From positions 248,001-312,000 of the forward strand of contig JADJLT010000001.1 in assembly GCA_016709965.1 (NCBI GenBank): DNA of 64,000 bases. Direction: 5' to 3'. Below the pieces are notes generated by a model, which worked only from the letters and a program-made list of their open reading frames with translations, searched no databases and was not told the origin of the DNA. Numbering within the stretch: the first letter of the stretch is position 1; every line of letters starts with the position of its first letter. Shown piece by piece: positions 44,891 through 53,827 of the stretch. The DNA is from Betaproteobacteria bacterium (GTDB lineage Bacteria > Pseudomonadota > Gammaproteobacteria > Burkholderiales > Rhodocyclaceae). A program made the position numbers and the translations under genes.

Positions 44891-44905
44891 AGTGGTCAGA
44901 CCAGA
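44891..44905. promoter_or_regulatory. LldR/PdhR-type operator 3 (lldP)
   Basis: AGTGGTCAGACCAGA contains the perfect dyad TGGT-CAG-ACCA. It lies 19 bp before the lldP start. Confidence 0.65.
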
Positions 44906-44923
44906 TTCTAAAGGAGTTTCTCC

Positions 44924-46660
44924 ATGATCTGGCAACAGATATATGATCCATTGGGCAGCATCGGGCTGTCCGCGTTACTGGCGTCCGTACCGGTCGTCGT
45001 CATGCTGGCTGCATTGGCATTTTTTCATGTCAAGGCCCACGTCGCGGCCATCCTTGCGCTCGTATCCGCCCTGCTCATTGCCATCTTCGGCTTTGGGATG
45101 CCGGCCTACATGGCCACCGATGCCGCCATGTTCGGTGCCATCAACGGTCTGGTCCCCATCGGCTGGATCGTGCTCAACATCATCTTCCTGCATCGCCTGA
45201 CCACTGAAAACGGCTCATTCAAGGTGCTGCAGGACTCCATCGCCGGCATCACCGATGACCGTCGTCTGCAACTGCTGCTGATTGCCTTTTGCTTCGGTGC
45301 CTTCTTCGAAGGTGCTGCCGGCTTCGGTACGCCGGTCGCCGTCACCGGCGCCGTGCTGATCGGCCTCGGCTTCTCGCCCCTGGCCGCTTCAGGCCTGGCG
45401 CTGATCGCCAACACCGCGCCTGTAGCCTACGGTGCCCTGGGCACGCCGGTCATTACGCTCGCCAAGGTCACCGGCCTTGACGAGATGATGCTGTCGTCGA
45501 TGATCGGTCGCCAACTGCCGTTCTTCTCGCTGCTCGTTCCGTTCTGGCTGATCTGGGCCTTTGCTGGTCGCAAGGGCATGATGCAGATCTGGCCGGCCAT
45601 CCTGGTGGCCGGTGGTTCCTTCGCCATTGCCCAGTTCTTGGTGTCCAACTACCACGGCCCGATGCTGGTGGACGTTATCGCTTCCCTGGTTTCCATGGCC
45701 AGCCTGATCGCCTTCCTGAAAGTCTGGAAACCCAAAACGGTGTGGACATCGGCCAAGTTGATCGGCCACGAGGAAGACGGTGGCGAAGCCCATCCGCTAC
45801 CCACCGATATCCCGCAAAAGGCCGACAAGGCCGCCGTTCGCCGCGCCTGGATGCCCTGGGTCATTCTTACGGTATTCGTCTTCGTCTGGGGCTTGCCCGA
45901 ATTCAAGAAGGCCGTGGATACCTTGCCAGTCGTTGAAAACAGCCAGCCTGTACTCGATGCGAAGGGGCTACCCAAGCGCGCCGGTAATACCTTCTTCGCG
46001 CCAGTCTTCAAGTTTGAAGACATTCACGAGAAGATCGAGAAAGTGCCGCCCGTCGTCACCAAGGTCAAGAAGGAAGAAGCCGCCTACAAGCTGAACTGGT
46101 TCACCACGACCGGCACCGGCATCCTGCTTGCCGCGCTCTTCGCCGGCCTGATGATGGGATATCGTCCCATGCAACTGGTCAGCCAGTTCGGCAAGACCGT
46201 GTGGATGGTGCGCTACTCGCTGACCACCATCGTGGCCATGCTCGCCCTCGGCTATCTGACGCGTTTCGCCGGCATTGATGCCACGCTCGGTCTGGCCTTC
46301 GCCTTCACCGGTGTTTTCTACCCATTCTTCGGCACTTTCCTCGGCTGGCTGGGTGTGGCGCTGACCGGGTCCGATACGGCCTCGAACGTGCTGTTTGGCG
46401 GCCTGCAGCGGACGACCGCAGAACAGCTGGGAATTTCCCCCATCCTGATGGCCGCGGCCAACAGCTCGGGTGGCGTGATGGGCAAGATGATCGATGCCCA
46501 ATCCATTGTCGTCGCCTCAACTGCCACGCACTGGTATGGCCATGAAGGGGAGATCCTGCGCTACGTCTTCTTCCATTCCATCGCGCTGTGCACCCTGATG
46601 GGGTTCTTCATCACGGCTCAAGCCTACCTCTGGCCTTTCACGGCCATGGTCCTCAAATAA
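44924..46660 (+). CDS. lldP: L-lactate permease
   Basis: A 578-residue inner-membrane carrier of the LctP family with at least twelve hydrophobic helices. Conserved family segments are GAAGFGTPVAVTGAVLIGLG, ANTAPVAYGALGTP and FGTFLGWLGVALTGSDTASN. It imports lactate (and glycolate) with protons. An AAGGAG box lies before the ATG. Operator 3 lies just upstream, in line with control by the nearby regulator. Confidence 0.95.
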   Translation: MIWQQIYDPLGSIGLSALLASVPVVVMLAALAFFHVKAHVAAILALVSALLIAIFGFGMPAYMATDAAMFGAINGLVPIGWIVLNIIFLHRLTTENGSFKVLQDSIAGITDDRRLQLLLIAFCFGAFFEGAAGFGTPVAVTGAVLIGLGFSPLAASGLALIANTAPVAYGALGTPVITLAKVTGLDEMMLSSMIGRQLPFFSLLVPFWLIWAFAGRKGMMQIWPAILVAGGSFAIAQFLVSNYHGPMLVDVIASLVSMASLIAFLKVWKPKTVWTSAKLIGHEEDGGEAHPLPTDIPQKADKAAVRRAWMPWVILTVFVFVWGLPEFKKAVDTLPVVENSQPVLDAKGLPKRAGNTFFAPVFKFEDIHEKIEKVPPVVTKVKKEEAAYKLNWFTTTGTGILLAALFAGLMMGYRPMQLVSQFGKTVWMVRYSLTTIVAMLALGYLTRFAGIDATLGLAFAFTGVFYPFFGTFLGWLGVALTGSDTASNVLFGGLQRTTAEQLGISPILMAAANSSGGVMGKMIDAQSIVVASTATHWYGHEGEILRYVFFHSIALCTLMGFFITAQAYLWPFTAMVLK

Positions 46661-46675
46661 TCCGGAGCACTGACC

Positions 46676-47128
46676 ATGTATCAAAAAATATTTGTCGCCA
46701 TTGACGACAGCCCGACGGCCCAGAAAGCCCTGGCCGAAGCCATTGACCTCGCCGGCAACGCCAAGGCTGCGCTGTGCATCGCTCATGCCGCCGACGAAAG
46801 CCTGTTAGCCCAGCATGGCATGGGCCTTGGAAGCTATATCGACGTGGAAGGGACCAAACAGGCGATTCGCGATACTTCGCAAGCACTGCTCGAAACAGCT
46901 GCGGCAAAAGCCACCGCTGCTGGCGTCACAGCCGAGATTCGGCTGCTTGAAGCCAGCAACCAGCGGGTCGCCGAGCAGATCGCAGCCGGCGCCGCCGCCT
47001 ATGGCGCTGACCTGATTGTGATCGGCACCCACGGTCGGCGCGGCTTTGCCAGCCTGCTGGTGGGCTCGGTCGCTGAAAATCTGGTGCGTATCGCAAACAC
47101 ATCACTGTTGATGGTGCGCGACCAATAA
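46676..47128 (+). CDS. universal stress protein (UspA family)
   Basis: A 150-residue protein (MYQKIFVAIDDSPTAQKALA) with the ATP-binding loop GTHGRRGFASLLVGSVAENL, in which G-x2-G-x9-G-S is kept. It lies 15 bp after lldP on the same strand, so it may be induced together with lactate uptake. Confidence 0.9.
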   Translation: MYQKIFVAIDDSPTAQKALAEAIDLAGNAKAALCIAHAADESLLAQHGMGLGSYIDVEGTKQAIRDTSQALLETAAAKATAAGVTAEIRLLEASNQRVAEQIAAGAAAYGADLIVIGTHGRRGFASLLVGSVAENLVRIANTSLLMVRDQ

Positions 47129-47136
47129 ACCGCCAT

Positions 47137-47165
47137 GGCAGGGCGTGCAGTCCAGACGCCCTGCC
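47137..47165 (+). terminator. hairpin after the lldP-usp genes
   Basis: GGCAGGGCGT-GCAGTCCAG-ACGCCCTGCC is a perfect 10-bp stem, 9 bp past the stop. No T-tract follows, so it may be a transcript stabiliser rather than a terminator. Confidence 0.5.
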
Positions 47166-47269
47166 AGCTGCGGGAATTCCCCACATGGCGCCAATCATTA
47201 ACTTTGCTACTTTTCGTTGCTATATCTTTTTGCCGAATCCTGTCTTAGTCCTCTCTTTGGAGAATAGCC

Positions 47270-47716
47270 ATGTATAAAAATATTCTTGTCGCCATTGACG
47301 ACAGTGAAACCTCGCGTTGCGCGCTGAAAGAAGCGCTGCACATCGCCAGGAGCAGCAACGCCAAGCTGTACATCACGCACGTCGCGGACGAGACGCTGCT
47401 CAGTATGCACAGCCGCACGGTGTCGACGACGCTGGATTTCAACCAGGCAGTTAGCGCAATTGCCGATGCCGGCCGAAAATTGCTGGATGAAGCGATGCAG
47501 TCAGCCGCTGGTGTCAACGCCGAACCGCTGCTGCTTGAAGCGCTCAATCGTCGCATCTCCGAAACGCTGGCCGACAAGGCCAAAGAATTGAATGTTGACC
47601 TGATCATCATCGGTCGGCATGGTAAACGCGGACTGGCCACGCTCATTCTTGGATCGGTCGCCGAACAACTCGCCAGAATCGCCCACGCCTCCGTACTTCT
47701 CGTCAGGAAACACTAA
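47270..47716 (+). CDS. universal stress protein (UspA family), second copy
   Basis: A 148-residue paralogue of the preceding Usp gene (MYKNILVAIDDSETSRCALK), with the nucleotide-binding loop GRHGKRGLATLILGSVAEQL. The TAA stop is followed directly by the ATG of ppc (TAAATG), so stress protein and PEP carboxylase are translated from one transcript. Confidence 0.9.
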   Translation: MYKNILVAIDDSETSRCALKEALHIARSSNAKLYITHVADETLLSMHSRTVSTTLDFNQAVSAIADAGRKLLDEAMQSAAGVNAEPLLLEALNRRISETLADKAKELNVDLIIIGRHGKRGLATLILGSVAEQLARIAHASVLLVRKH

Positions 47717-50479
47717 ATGTCTCAGGTACCGCTCGACAGCAACAAGGATGAACCTCTCCGCAACGACATTCGCCTGCTCGGCCGAATTCTGGGTGATACC
47801 GTTCGCGAGCAGGAAGGCGAATCCGTTTTCGATATCGTCGAGCGCGTCCGGCAGACCGCCGTGCGCTTTGCCCGTGACGGTGATCCGGCCGCCCGCGACG
47901 AACTTGCTGCCCTGCTCGACCCCTTGCCAGGCGATACGACACAGGCCGTTGTCCGTGCCTTCAGCTACTTCCTGCAACTGACCAATATCGCCGAAGACGA
48001 ACACCACATTCGCCGCCGTCGCGCCTACGACCTGGCCAACTCGCCCCCACGCGAAGGAAGTTTGATTTTCGCGCTGGATTCCCTGTCGACCGCAGCCGTC
48101 TCACCGGAAGCCATCGCCGACTTCTTCGCCCATGCCATGGTCGCCCCGGTGCTGACCGCCCACCCGACCGAAGTCCAGCGCCAAAGCCTGATCCGCAATC
48201 ACCGGGATCTGGCCCGCCTGCTCGACCAGCGTGAGCGCCTGCAGATGACGCCGGAAGAAGAAGCCGACAACGATCTCGCGTTAGCTAACTCCATCCTGAC
48301 CCTATGGCAGTCGCGCATGCTGCGCCCGGTACGCCTTAAGGTGCTGGACGAGGTCAAGAACGGCATCACTTATTTCAAGGAAACCTTCTTCACCGAACTG
48401 CCGCGCCTTTATATCCAGGCCACGCAGCAGCTACAAAAGCGCTACCCGGACAAAAAATGGGCGCTGCCGCCCTTCTTCCGTATTGGCAGCTGGATCGGCG
48501 GCGACCGCGACGGCAATCCTTTTGTCACCGCAGAAATCCTGCGCGAAGCACTGCGCCTGCAATCGGCCGCTGCCCTCAATCATTACCTCGATGAAATCCA
48601 CGAGCTGGGCGGCGAACTCCCGCTCTCCGAGCTGCTGGTCAAGGTTACGCCGGAACTGCTGGCGCTGGCCGAGCACTCGACCGACCATTCACCGCAACGT
48701 GCCGACGAGCCCTACCGCCGCGCCCTCTCCGGCATCTACGCTCGCCTCGCTGCCACCTCCCGCGTGCTGGATCAGGTTGAGCCCGTTCGCCATGAAATCG
48801 GTCAGGCCGCGCCCTATGCCACGCCGGAAGCCCTGCGCGCTGATCTGAAGGTTCTGACCAATTCGCTGAAGCTGAACGGTAGCGCCAACCTGGCCGGTGG
48901 CCGCCTGCGTCGACTGATGCGCGCGGTGCAGGTTTTTGGCTTCCACCTGGCGCCGATCGACCTTCGGCAGAACTCCGAAGTCCATGCCCGGAGCGTCGCC
49001 GAACTACTCGCCGGTGCCGGTCGCTGCCCGGATTACGAAGCACTTTCCGAAAACGAACGAATTTCCCTGTTGACCGCGGAAATCACCACGCCACGTCCGC
49101 TTTACTCGCCATACCTGAACTATTCAGAAGAAACACAGGGCGAACTGGCCATTTTCTTCTCCGCACGCGAACTGCGCCAGCGCTATGGCGACGCCGCGCT
49201 ACCCAACTGCATCATCTCGAAAACCGATGGCGTGTCGGACCTGCTTGAACTCGCCCTATTGCTCAAGGAATCCGGTCTGCTCTTGCCGGGCGCCAAGCCA
49301 CAGCTCAACGTCAATATCATCCCGCTCTTCGAAACCATCGAAGACTTGCAGAAGAGCGCCGCGACGATGGCCGGCGTCTTCGCAATCCCCGCCTACCGCG
49401 AACTGATCACCGGCCGTGGTGATGAGCACGAAGTCATGCTCGGCTACTCCGACTCCAACAAGGACGGTGGCTTCCTGACCTCTGGCTGGGAACTCTACAA
49501 AGCCGAAATCCAGCTGGCGCAAGTTTTCAAGCAGCACAGTGTTCGTCTGCGGCTGTTCCACGGTCGCGGCGGCTCGGTTGGCCGCGGGGGCGGCCCGACA
49601 TATCACGCCATCCTCGCCCAGCCGGCTGGCGCCGTTTCTGGCCAGATCCGCCTGACCGAACAGGGCGAAGTGATTTCGACCAAATACGGCAACGCCGACA
49701 CCGGGCGCCGCAACCTCGAAGTGCTGCTCGCCGCGACGCTGGAAGCCAGCCTGACCGACCATGAAAACAAGGTCGAGCCGGCCGAAAAATTCCATTCGGT
49801 CATGGACGAGCTATCGCTACGCGCCTTCAACGCCTATCGCGGCCTGGTTTATGAAACACCGGGTTTCACGACCTATTTCCGCCAGTCGACAGTGGTTTCT
49901 GAAATCGCCCTGCTCAACATCGGCAGCCGCCCTGCCTCACGCAAAGCTTCGGAGCGCATCGAGGATCTGCGCGCCATTCCCTGGGTCTTCAGCTGGGCGC
50001 AATGTCGCCTGATGCTGCCGGGCTGGTATGGCTTCGGTGCTGCGGTCGACGGCTATTTATCGGCCAATCCGGAAGGGTTGACCACGCTGCGCCGCATGGT
50101 CAAATCCTGGCCTTTCTTCCAGAGTCTGCTCTCGAACATGGACATGGTGCTGGCCAAGACTGACCTCGCCATCGCCTCCCGCTATGCCGAACTGGTCACC
50201 GATGCCGAACTGCGCGAGCGTATCTTTAACCAGATCAAGGCCGAATGGGCACTGACCAAAAAGCACCTGCTGACCATTCTAGAACAGGTCGACTTCCTCG
50301 CCGACAACCCCATGCTCAAGCGTTCACTGCAACTGCGCTCGCCCTACATGGACCCGCTCAATCACCTGCAGGTCGAGTTGCTCAAGCGTCACCGCGCTGG
50401 CGAAACCGACGAGCGACTAGCCCGGGGCATCCACCTGAGCATCAACGGTGTGGCTTCCGGCTTGCGCAACAGCGGTTAA
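47717..50479 (+). CDS. ppc: phosphoenolpyruvate carboxylase
   Basis: A 920-residue enzyme that carboxylates PEP to oxaloacetate. It keeps the catalytic His in TAHPTEVQRQ, the PEP-binding GYSDSNKDGG, and FHGRGGSVGRGGGP, and ends NGVASGLRNSG, the conserved C-terminus. It is full length for the family. It is anaplerotic and linked with ppsA in carbon flow from lactate. The gene is coupled to a Usp gene upstream; ppsR follows after 9 bp. Confidence 0.96.
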   Translation: MSQVPLDSNKDEPLRNDIRLLGRILGDTVREQEGESVFDIVERVRQTAVRFARDGDPAARDELAALLDPLPGDTTQAVVRAFSYFLQLTNIAEDEHHIRRRRAYDLANSPPREGSLIFALDSLSTAAVSPEAIADFFAHAMVAPVLTAHPTEVQRQSLIRNHRDLARLLDQRERLQMTPEEEADNDLALANSILTLWQSRMLRPVRLKVLDEVKNGITYFKETFFTELPRLYIQATQQLQKRYPDKKWALPPFFRIGSWIGGDRDGNPFVTAEILREALRLQSAAALNHYLDEIHELGGELPLSELLVKVTPELLALAEHSTDHSPQRADEPYRRALSGIYARLAATSRVLDQVEPVRHEIGQAAPYATPEALRADLKVLTNSLKLNGSANLAGGRLRRLMRAVQVFGFHLAPIDLRQNSEVHARSVAELLAGAGRCPDYEALSENERISLLTAEITTPRPLYSPYLNYSEETQGELAIFFSARELRQRYGDAALPNCIISKTDGVSDLLELALLLKESGLLLPGAKPQLNVNIIPLFETIEDLQKSAATMAGVFAIPAYRELITGRGDEHEVMLGYSDSNKDGGFLTSGWELYKAEIQLAQVFKQHSVRLRLFHGRGGSVGRGGGPTYHAILAQPAGAVSGQIRLTEQGEVISTKYGNADTGRRNLEVLLAATLEASLTDHENKVEPAEKFHSVMDELSLRAFNAYRGLVYETPGFTTYFRQSTVVSEIALLNIGSRPASRKASERIEDLRAIPWVFSWAQCRLMLPGWYGFGAAVDGYLSANPEGLTTLRRMVKSWPFFQSLLSNMDMVLAKTDLAIASRYAELVTDAELRERIFNQIKAEWALTKKHLLTILEQVDFLADNPMLKRSLQLRSPYMDPLNHLQVELLKRHRAGETDERLARGIHLSINGVASGLRNSG

Positions 50480-50488
50480 AATTACGGA

Positions 50489-51307
50489 ATGCCTACCACT
50501 ATCAAACGCACCGTATTTTTCGTGTCCGACGGCACAGGCCTGACGGTCGAAGCCCTCGGCCACAGCCTGATGACCCAGTTCGAGGATATCGAGTTCAAGC
50601 AAATCCGCATCCCTTTCCTCAAAACCGTGGAAAGTGCCCAGGAGGCTGTTGCCCGAATCAACGCGCAGGGTGAGTCCGATGGCATGCGCCCCATCGTGTT
50701 CACGACGCTGATCAATCATCAGTTGTCCGAGATCGTCCATCAATCCGATGCCTTCTGCCTATCCTACTTCGCCTCTTTCCTGGCACCACTGGAAGCCGAA
50801 CTCGGCAGAAAATCAAACCACACCGTCGGCCGCTCGCACGGGTCGGCCGAGAGTTCGGAATACAAATCGCGCATCGAGGCCATCAACTACACGCTGGCCC
50901 ACGACGACGGCATCACTGACCGCGACCTGGAGGAAGCTGACGTCATTCTGGTGGCAGTCTCGCGCTGCGGCAAAACGCCCACCTCGCTCTATCTGGCCAT
51001 GCAATTCGGCCTGAAGGCCGCCAACTTTCCGCTGATTCCGGAAGATTTCGACCGCGGCCGCCTGCCAAGCACCCTCGAAAGACATCGCTCGAAATTGTTT
51101 GGCCTGACCATCCAGCCCGAGCGACTGACGCAAATCCGAGAAGAGCGCCGTGCTGGCAGCAAGTACGCGTCGCTGGCCAATTGTCGTTACGAGATTGCCG
51201 AAGCTGAAAAAATGATGCGTCGTGAAGGCATTCGCTGGCTGGATTCGTCGACCAAGTCGATCGAGGAAATCTCGACCACCATCCTTCAGGAACTCAAACT
51301 GCGTTGA
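50489..51307 (+). CDS. ppsR: PEP synthase regulatory protein (kinase-pyrophosphorylase)
   Basis: A 272-residue DUF299-family protein. It has the P-loop-like VAVSRCGKTPTSLYLA and TVFFVSDGTGLTVEALGHSL at the N-terminus. It inactivates PpsA by ADP-dependent phosphorylation and reactivates it by phosphorolysis. It is encoded directly after ppc rather than beside ppsA, which lies 12 kb away in the same window. Confidence 0.95.
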   Translation: MPTTIKRTVFFVSDGTGLTVEALGHSLMTQFEDIEFKQIRIPFLKTVESAQEAVARINAQGESDGMRPIVFTTLINHQLSEIVHQSDAFCLSYFASFLAPLEAELGRKSNHTVGRSHGSAESSEYKSRIEAINYTLAHDDGITDRDLEEADVILVAVSRCGKTPTSLYLAMQFGLKAANFPLIPEDFDRGRLPSTLERHRSKLFGLTIQPERLTQIREERRAGSKYASLANCRYEIAEAEKMMRREGIRWLDSSTKSIEEISTTILQELKLR

Positions 51308-51325
51308 GCAGCAAGTAACCCAGAT

Positions 51326-51358
51326 GCGCAGCGTTCATTCCGCTGCGCTTCTTTCTTT
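51326..51358 (+). terminator. terminator after ppsR
   Basis: GCGCAGCG-TTCATTC-CGCTGCGC is a perfect 8-bp stem followed by TTCTTTCTTT. It separates the ppc-ppsR unit from the convergent multicopper oxidase gene. Confidence 0.75.
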
Positions 51359-51366
51359 GGTGTGCC

Positions 51367-53487
51367 CTATTTCAGGCGCGCAACTTCCTCCGGTTCGACA
51401 CGAATATGGGCCATCATCCCGTGGTCTTCATGCTCGAGAATATGGCAGTGATAGACAAAATCACCGACCTGCGTAGCACCCAGCGGGACTTCAACATAAA
51501 TGCGTCCGCCCAAGGGCACGGGAAAAGTGTCGACCAACCGGCCATCCGCCGGTGGACTGCTGACGCAGACGTTTGGGCCGGTAGCGCCAGGGCTGCACCC
51601 GAGCGCGTTATCGACACGCAGCACCTTGAACTTCATCTGGTGGATATGGAAGTTGTGCAACTCCCGATTGACACTGGCCGCATCTCCGCCCGCCCCGGCG
51701 ATGTCATCAGCGAGCGGGTTGGCGATAATCCAGGTTTCCGTTCTCCCCGCCCTTGTACATATCTGCGGTTTCGGTCCTTGATTGTCAATGCTTCGGGTCT
51801 TGGCGGTATCCAGGGCTAGCCGCGTAATCGTTCCCTTGAGGTCGGGATCGTTCACCTTGATGCGATCCGCCCCGATGACGAACTCTTCGGTCGGGCCTTT
51901 ATCGGGAATGTCGACCCGGCGAATGTTGACAACAACTAGACGAGCTTCATCGGATGCCAGTTTGCGCAAATCCTCTGCCGTACAGGGGTCACCCATGGGC
52001 ATGCCAGCATGGGACATGCCGGAATGGTCATGGAAAACACTGCTGAACTGAGCCTTGACGTCAGCAATATTGGCTTTGATTTCCCGCGTTGCCTTGATGA
52101 TCTGATCCGCACCACCGCTCTTCACAGTGATTCCTTCTGCAAGCATCCTTGCTGACCGCATACTGGCGCCATTTACAGGCATCGCCAAGGCATGCGTGCC
52201 GAGAGCAACCTTGCCGAGCACGACGGCTGGCCAGGCGTCACCTTCCGTTGCGAGAGAACCTGTCACCATGCCACGTGTAATCAGGCGTGCAGCATTACCC
52301 GCGCCACCCGCAGCAACCCATTGTGGCTTGACCAGCACGTCGATCCGACTGGCCGGCATCATCACGATGGGCTTGGTGCCGACCTGGGCGGGGCTCATGC
52401 TGGAATTGTCCTGAGCGATATAGACGCCGTCCCGCGAGAGCAATTGCATGTTGAGTGGGGTTTGCACCGCACCGCTAGAACCGGCGACCAGTTGGAGCGT
52501 ATATGTCGTGTTGGCACTGGTGTTGGCAATATGCCAGATCTCACCTTCCGGCTTGTCCAGTGTCATGGTGGGCAAGACTTGACCATTGATGGTGAACAGC
52601 CATTTGGCATCGACACCACCGACCGTACCGTTGCAATAGCCTTCGTAATGCTCAGCTGATACGGTTGTATCACAATCCGGCAAATCATCTCCGCCGCCCT
52701 TTTGAAAGGTTTCCCACCCTCCATTTGCAAGCGTCTTCTTGAGAGGGAAGTCCTTGAGCATCATGAAACGCTCGCTACCGCGGTGGACCAGAAAATTATC
52801 ATGCCCCCTGACCCAGATGAGGCCTGCGAGTCCGGCACCGACCTGATCGGTCGCCGCCTTGTGGATATGAGGGTGATACCAGAAGACACCTTCCGGATGG
52901 CTTGCAGGAACCTTGATGCGATAGTGGATCGAATCCGGCCGCGATGCAGTCGCCAAAGTATGGCAATACTCCCAAGCCTTTGCGTTTGGCTGGTTGATCT
53001 GATCGGTCGGTACTGAACAGACAAACACGTTGTCGCCAACCGTCCCCACAATCTGGTCACGCCCGTCCTTTTTGACCGTTTTGACACTTGGACTGACGAT
53101 CATCCCGTGCGTGTGCAAATTGACTGCAGTCAGCCTGGAATCAGCATTACTGAGATGATTCTTCAGACTTATATCAAGGGTATGCCCTGCCTTAACACGC
53201 CAGACTTCTGGAACAATCGAGCCATTAAAGGTCAATGTATTAGCGACATTTAGCTCGCTGCCATCCGGTAACGAGAACGTGCTGGGAGTCTGACTGGCGG
53301 TCAAGTCGATTGACAGTGTTTTCAACCCGGGGTGACAGTTGCTGCTTCGTGTAGCGCTCGTGAAACGGTCTGAAATGATGCTGGAGCAAAGATTATCTTT
53401 CACAATATCTTTTAACTCTGCAGCATGGAGCCAGGACACGGTACTGACAAGGCCGATGCCCAACCAAATTGAAGTCTGCTTGATCAC
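51367..53487 (-). CDS. multicopper oxidase
   Basis: A 706-residue exported protein starting with GTG (VIKQTSIWLGIGLVSTV), with an AGGAGA box; the signal peptide ends near HAAE. Copper ligands appear as HTHG, HPHIHK, HNFHIHQMKF and HCHILEHEDHGMM, the last being the type 1 and type 2/3 motif. A Met/His-rich insertion (DHSGMSHAGMPMGDPC) lies mid-protein and may bind extra copper. It could oxidise Cu(I), Mn(II) or phenols, and the substrate is unassigned. No copper-resistance partner genes are adjacent. Confidence 0.88.
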   Translation of the reverse strand: MIKQTSIWLGIGLVSTVSWLHAAELKDIVKDNLCSSIISDRFTSATRSSNCHPGLKTLSIDLTASQTPSTFSLPDGSELNVANTLTFNGSIVPEVWRVKAGHTLDISLKNHLSNADSRLTAVNLHTHGMIVSPSVKTVKKDGRDQIVGTVGDNVFVCSVPTDQINQPNAKAWEYCHTLATASRPDSIHYRIKVPASHPEGVFWYHPHIHKAATDQVGAGLAGLIWVRGHDNFLVHRGSERFMMLKDFPLKKTLANGGWETFQKGGGDDLPDCDTTVSAEHYEGYCNGTVGGVDAKWLFTINGQVLPTMTLDKPEGEIWHIANTSANTTYTLQLVAGSSGAVQTPLNMQLLSRDGVYIAQDNSSMSPAQVGTKPIVMMPASRIDVLVKPQWVAAGGAGNAARLITRGMVTGSLATEGDAWPAVVLGKVALGTHALAMPVNGASMRSARMLAEGITVKSGGADQIIKATREIKANIADVKAQFSSVFHDHSGMSHAGMPMGDPCTAEDLRKLASDEARLVVVNIRRVDIPDKGPTEEFVIGADRIKVNDPDLKGTITRLALDTAKTRSIDNQGPKPQICTRAGRTETWIIANPLADDIAGAGGDAASVNRELHNFHIHQMKFKVLRVDNALGCSPGATGPNVCVSSPPADGRLVDTFPVPLGGRIYVEVPLGATQVGDFVYHCHILEHEDHGMMAHIRVEPEEVARLK

Positions 53488-53827
53488 TATTTTCTCCTGA
53501 TTCTGGCCGAACACCGGCCACTATCCTGAAATTGCCACGCAGGCCGACACCCCTCCGGCCACCGACTGTATCTCCTGCCTTGATCTTAACCACCAAGCAA
53601 ATTATGACGCTTGCGAAATATGCTAAAAAAATTATTTCAGCAATGCCATACGCCAATGTACTTTCGCATACATCGCTACTGTCAACGGGGAAAAACATGA
53701 AATTTTGAAAACGACGATCTGCTGGAACAGGAGCGTCTGAGATGGCACCGAATGCGGGTTTCAGTTCAAAGGTCTGGCTTGCCTGCGCAGAGCCGACTAA
53801 ATTCGGCCTTAAATATCGATGCGGCGA
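53488..53827. other. gene-free stretch with a degenerate repeat
   Basis: This lies between the multicopper oxidase start and the end of the methyltransferase gene. It holds the degenerate dispersed element at 53675-53710. No gene is supported. Confidence 0.5.
53675..53710 (+). repeat. degenerate dispersed element
   Basis: GCTACTGTCAACGGGGAAAA, then ACATGAAATTTTGAAA. It keeps GCTAC.GTCAAC and the A-rich tail with AATTTTGAAA, but has changes in the CCGG core. Confidence 0.45.

Noticed and set aside
49045..49062. TCCCTGTTGACCGCGGA in ppc as another repeat copy
   Set aside because: Only the GTTGACCG part matches and no A-rich tail is present; normal coding sequence of ppc.
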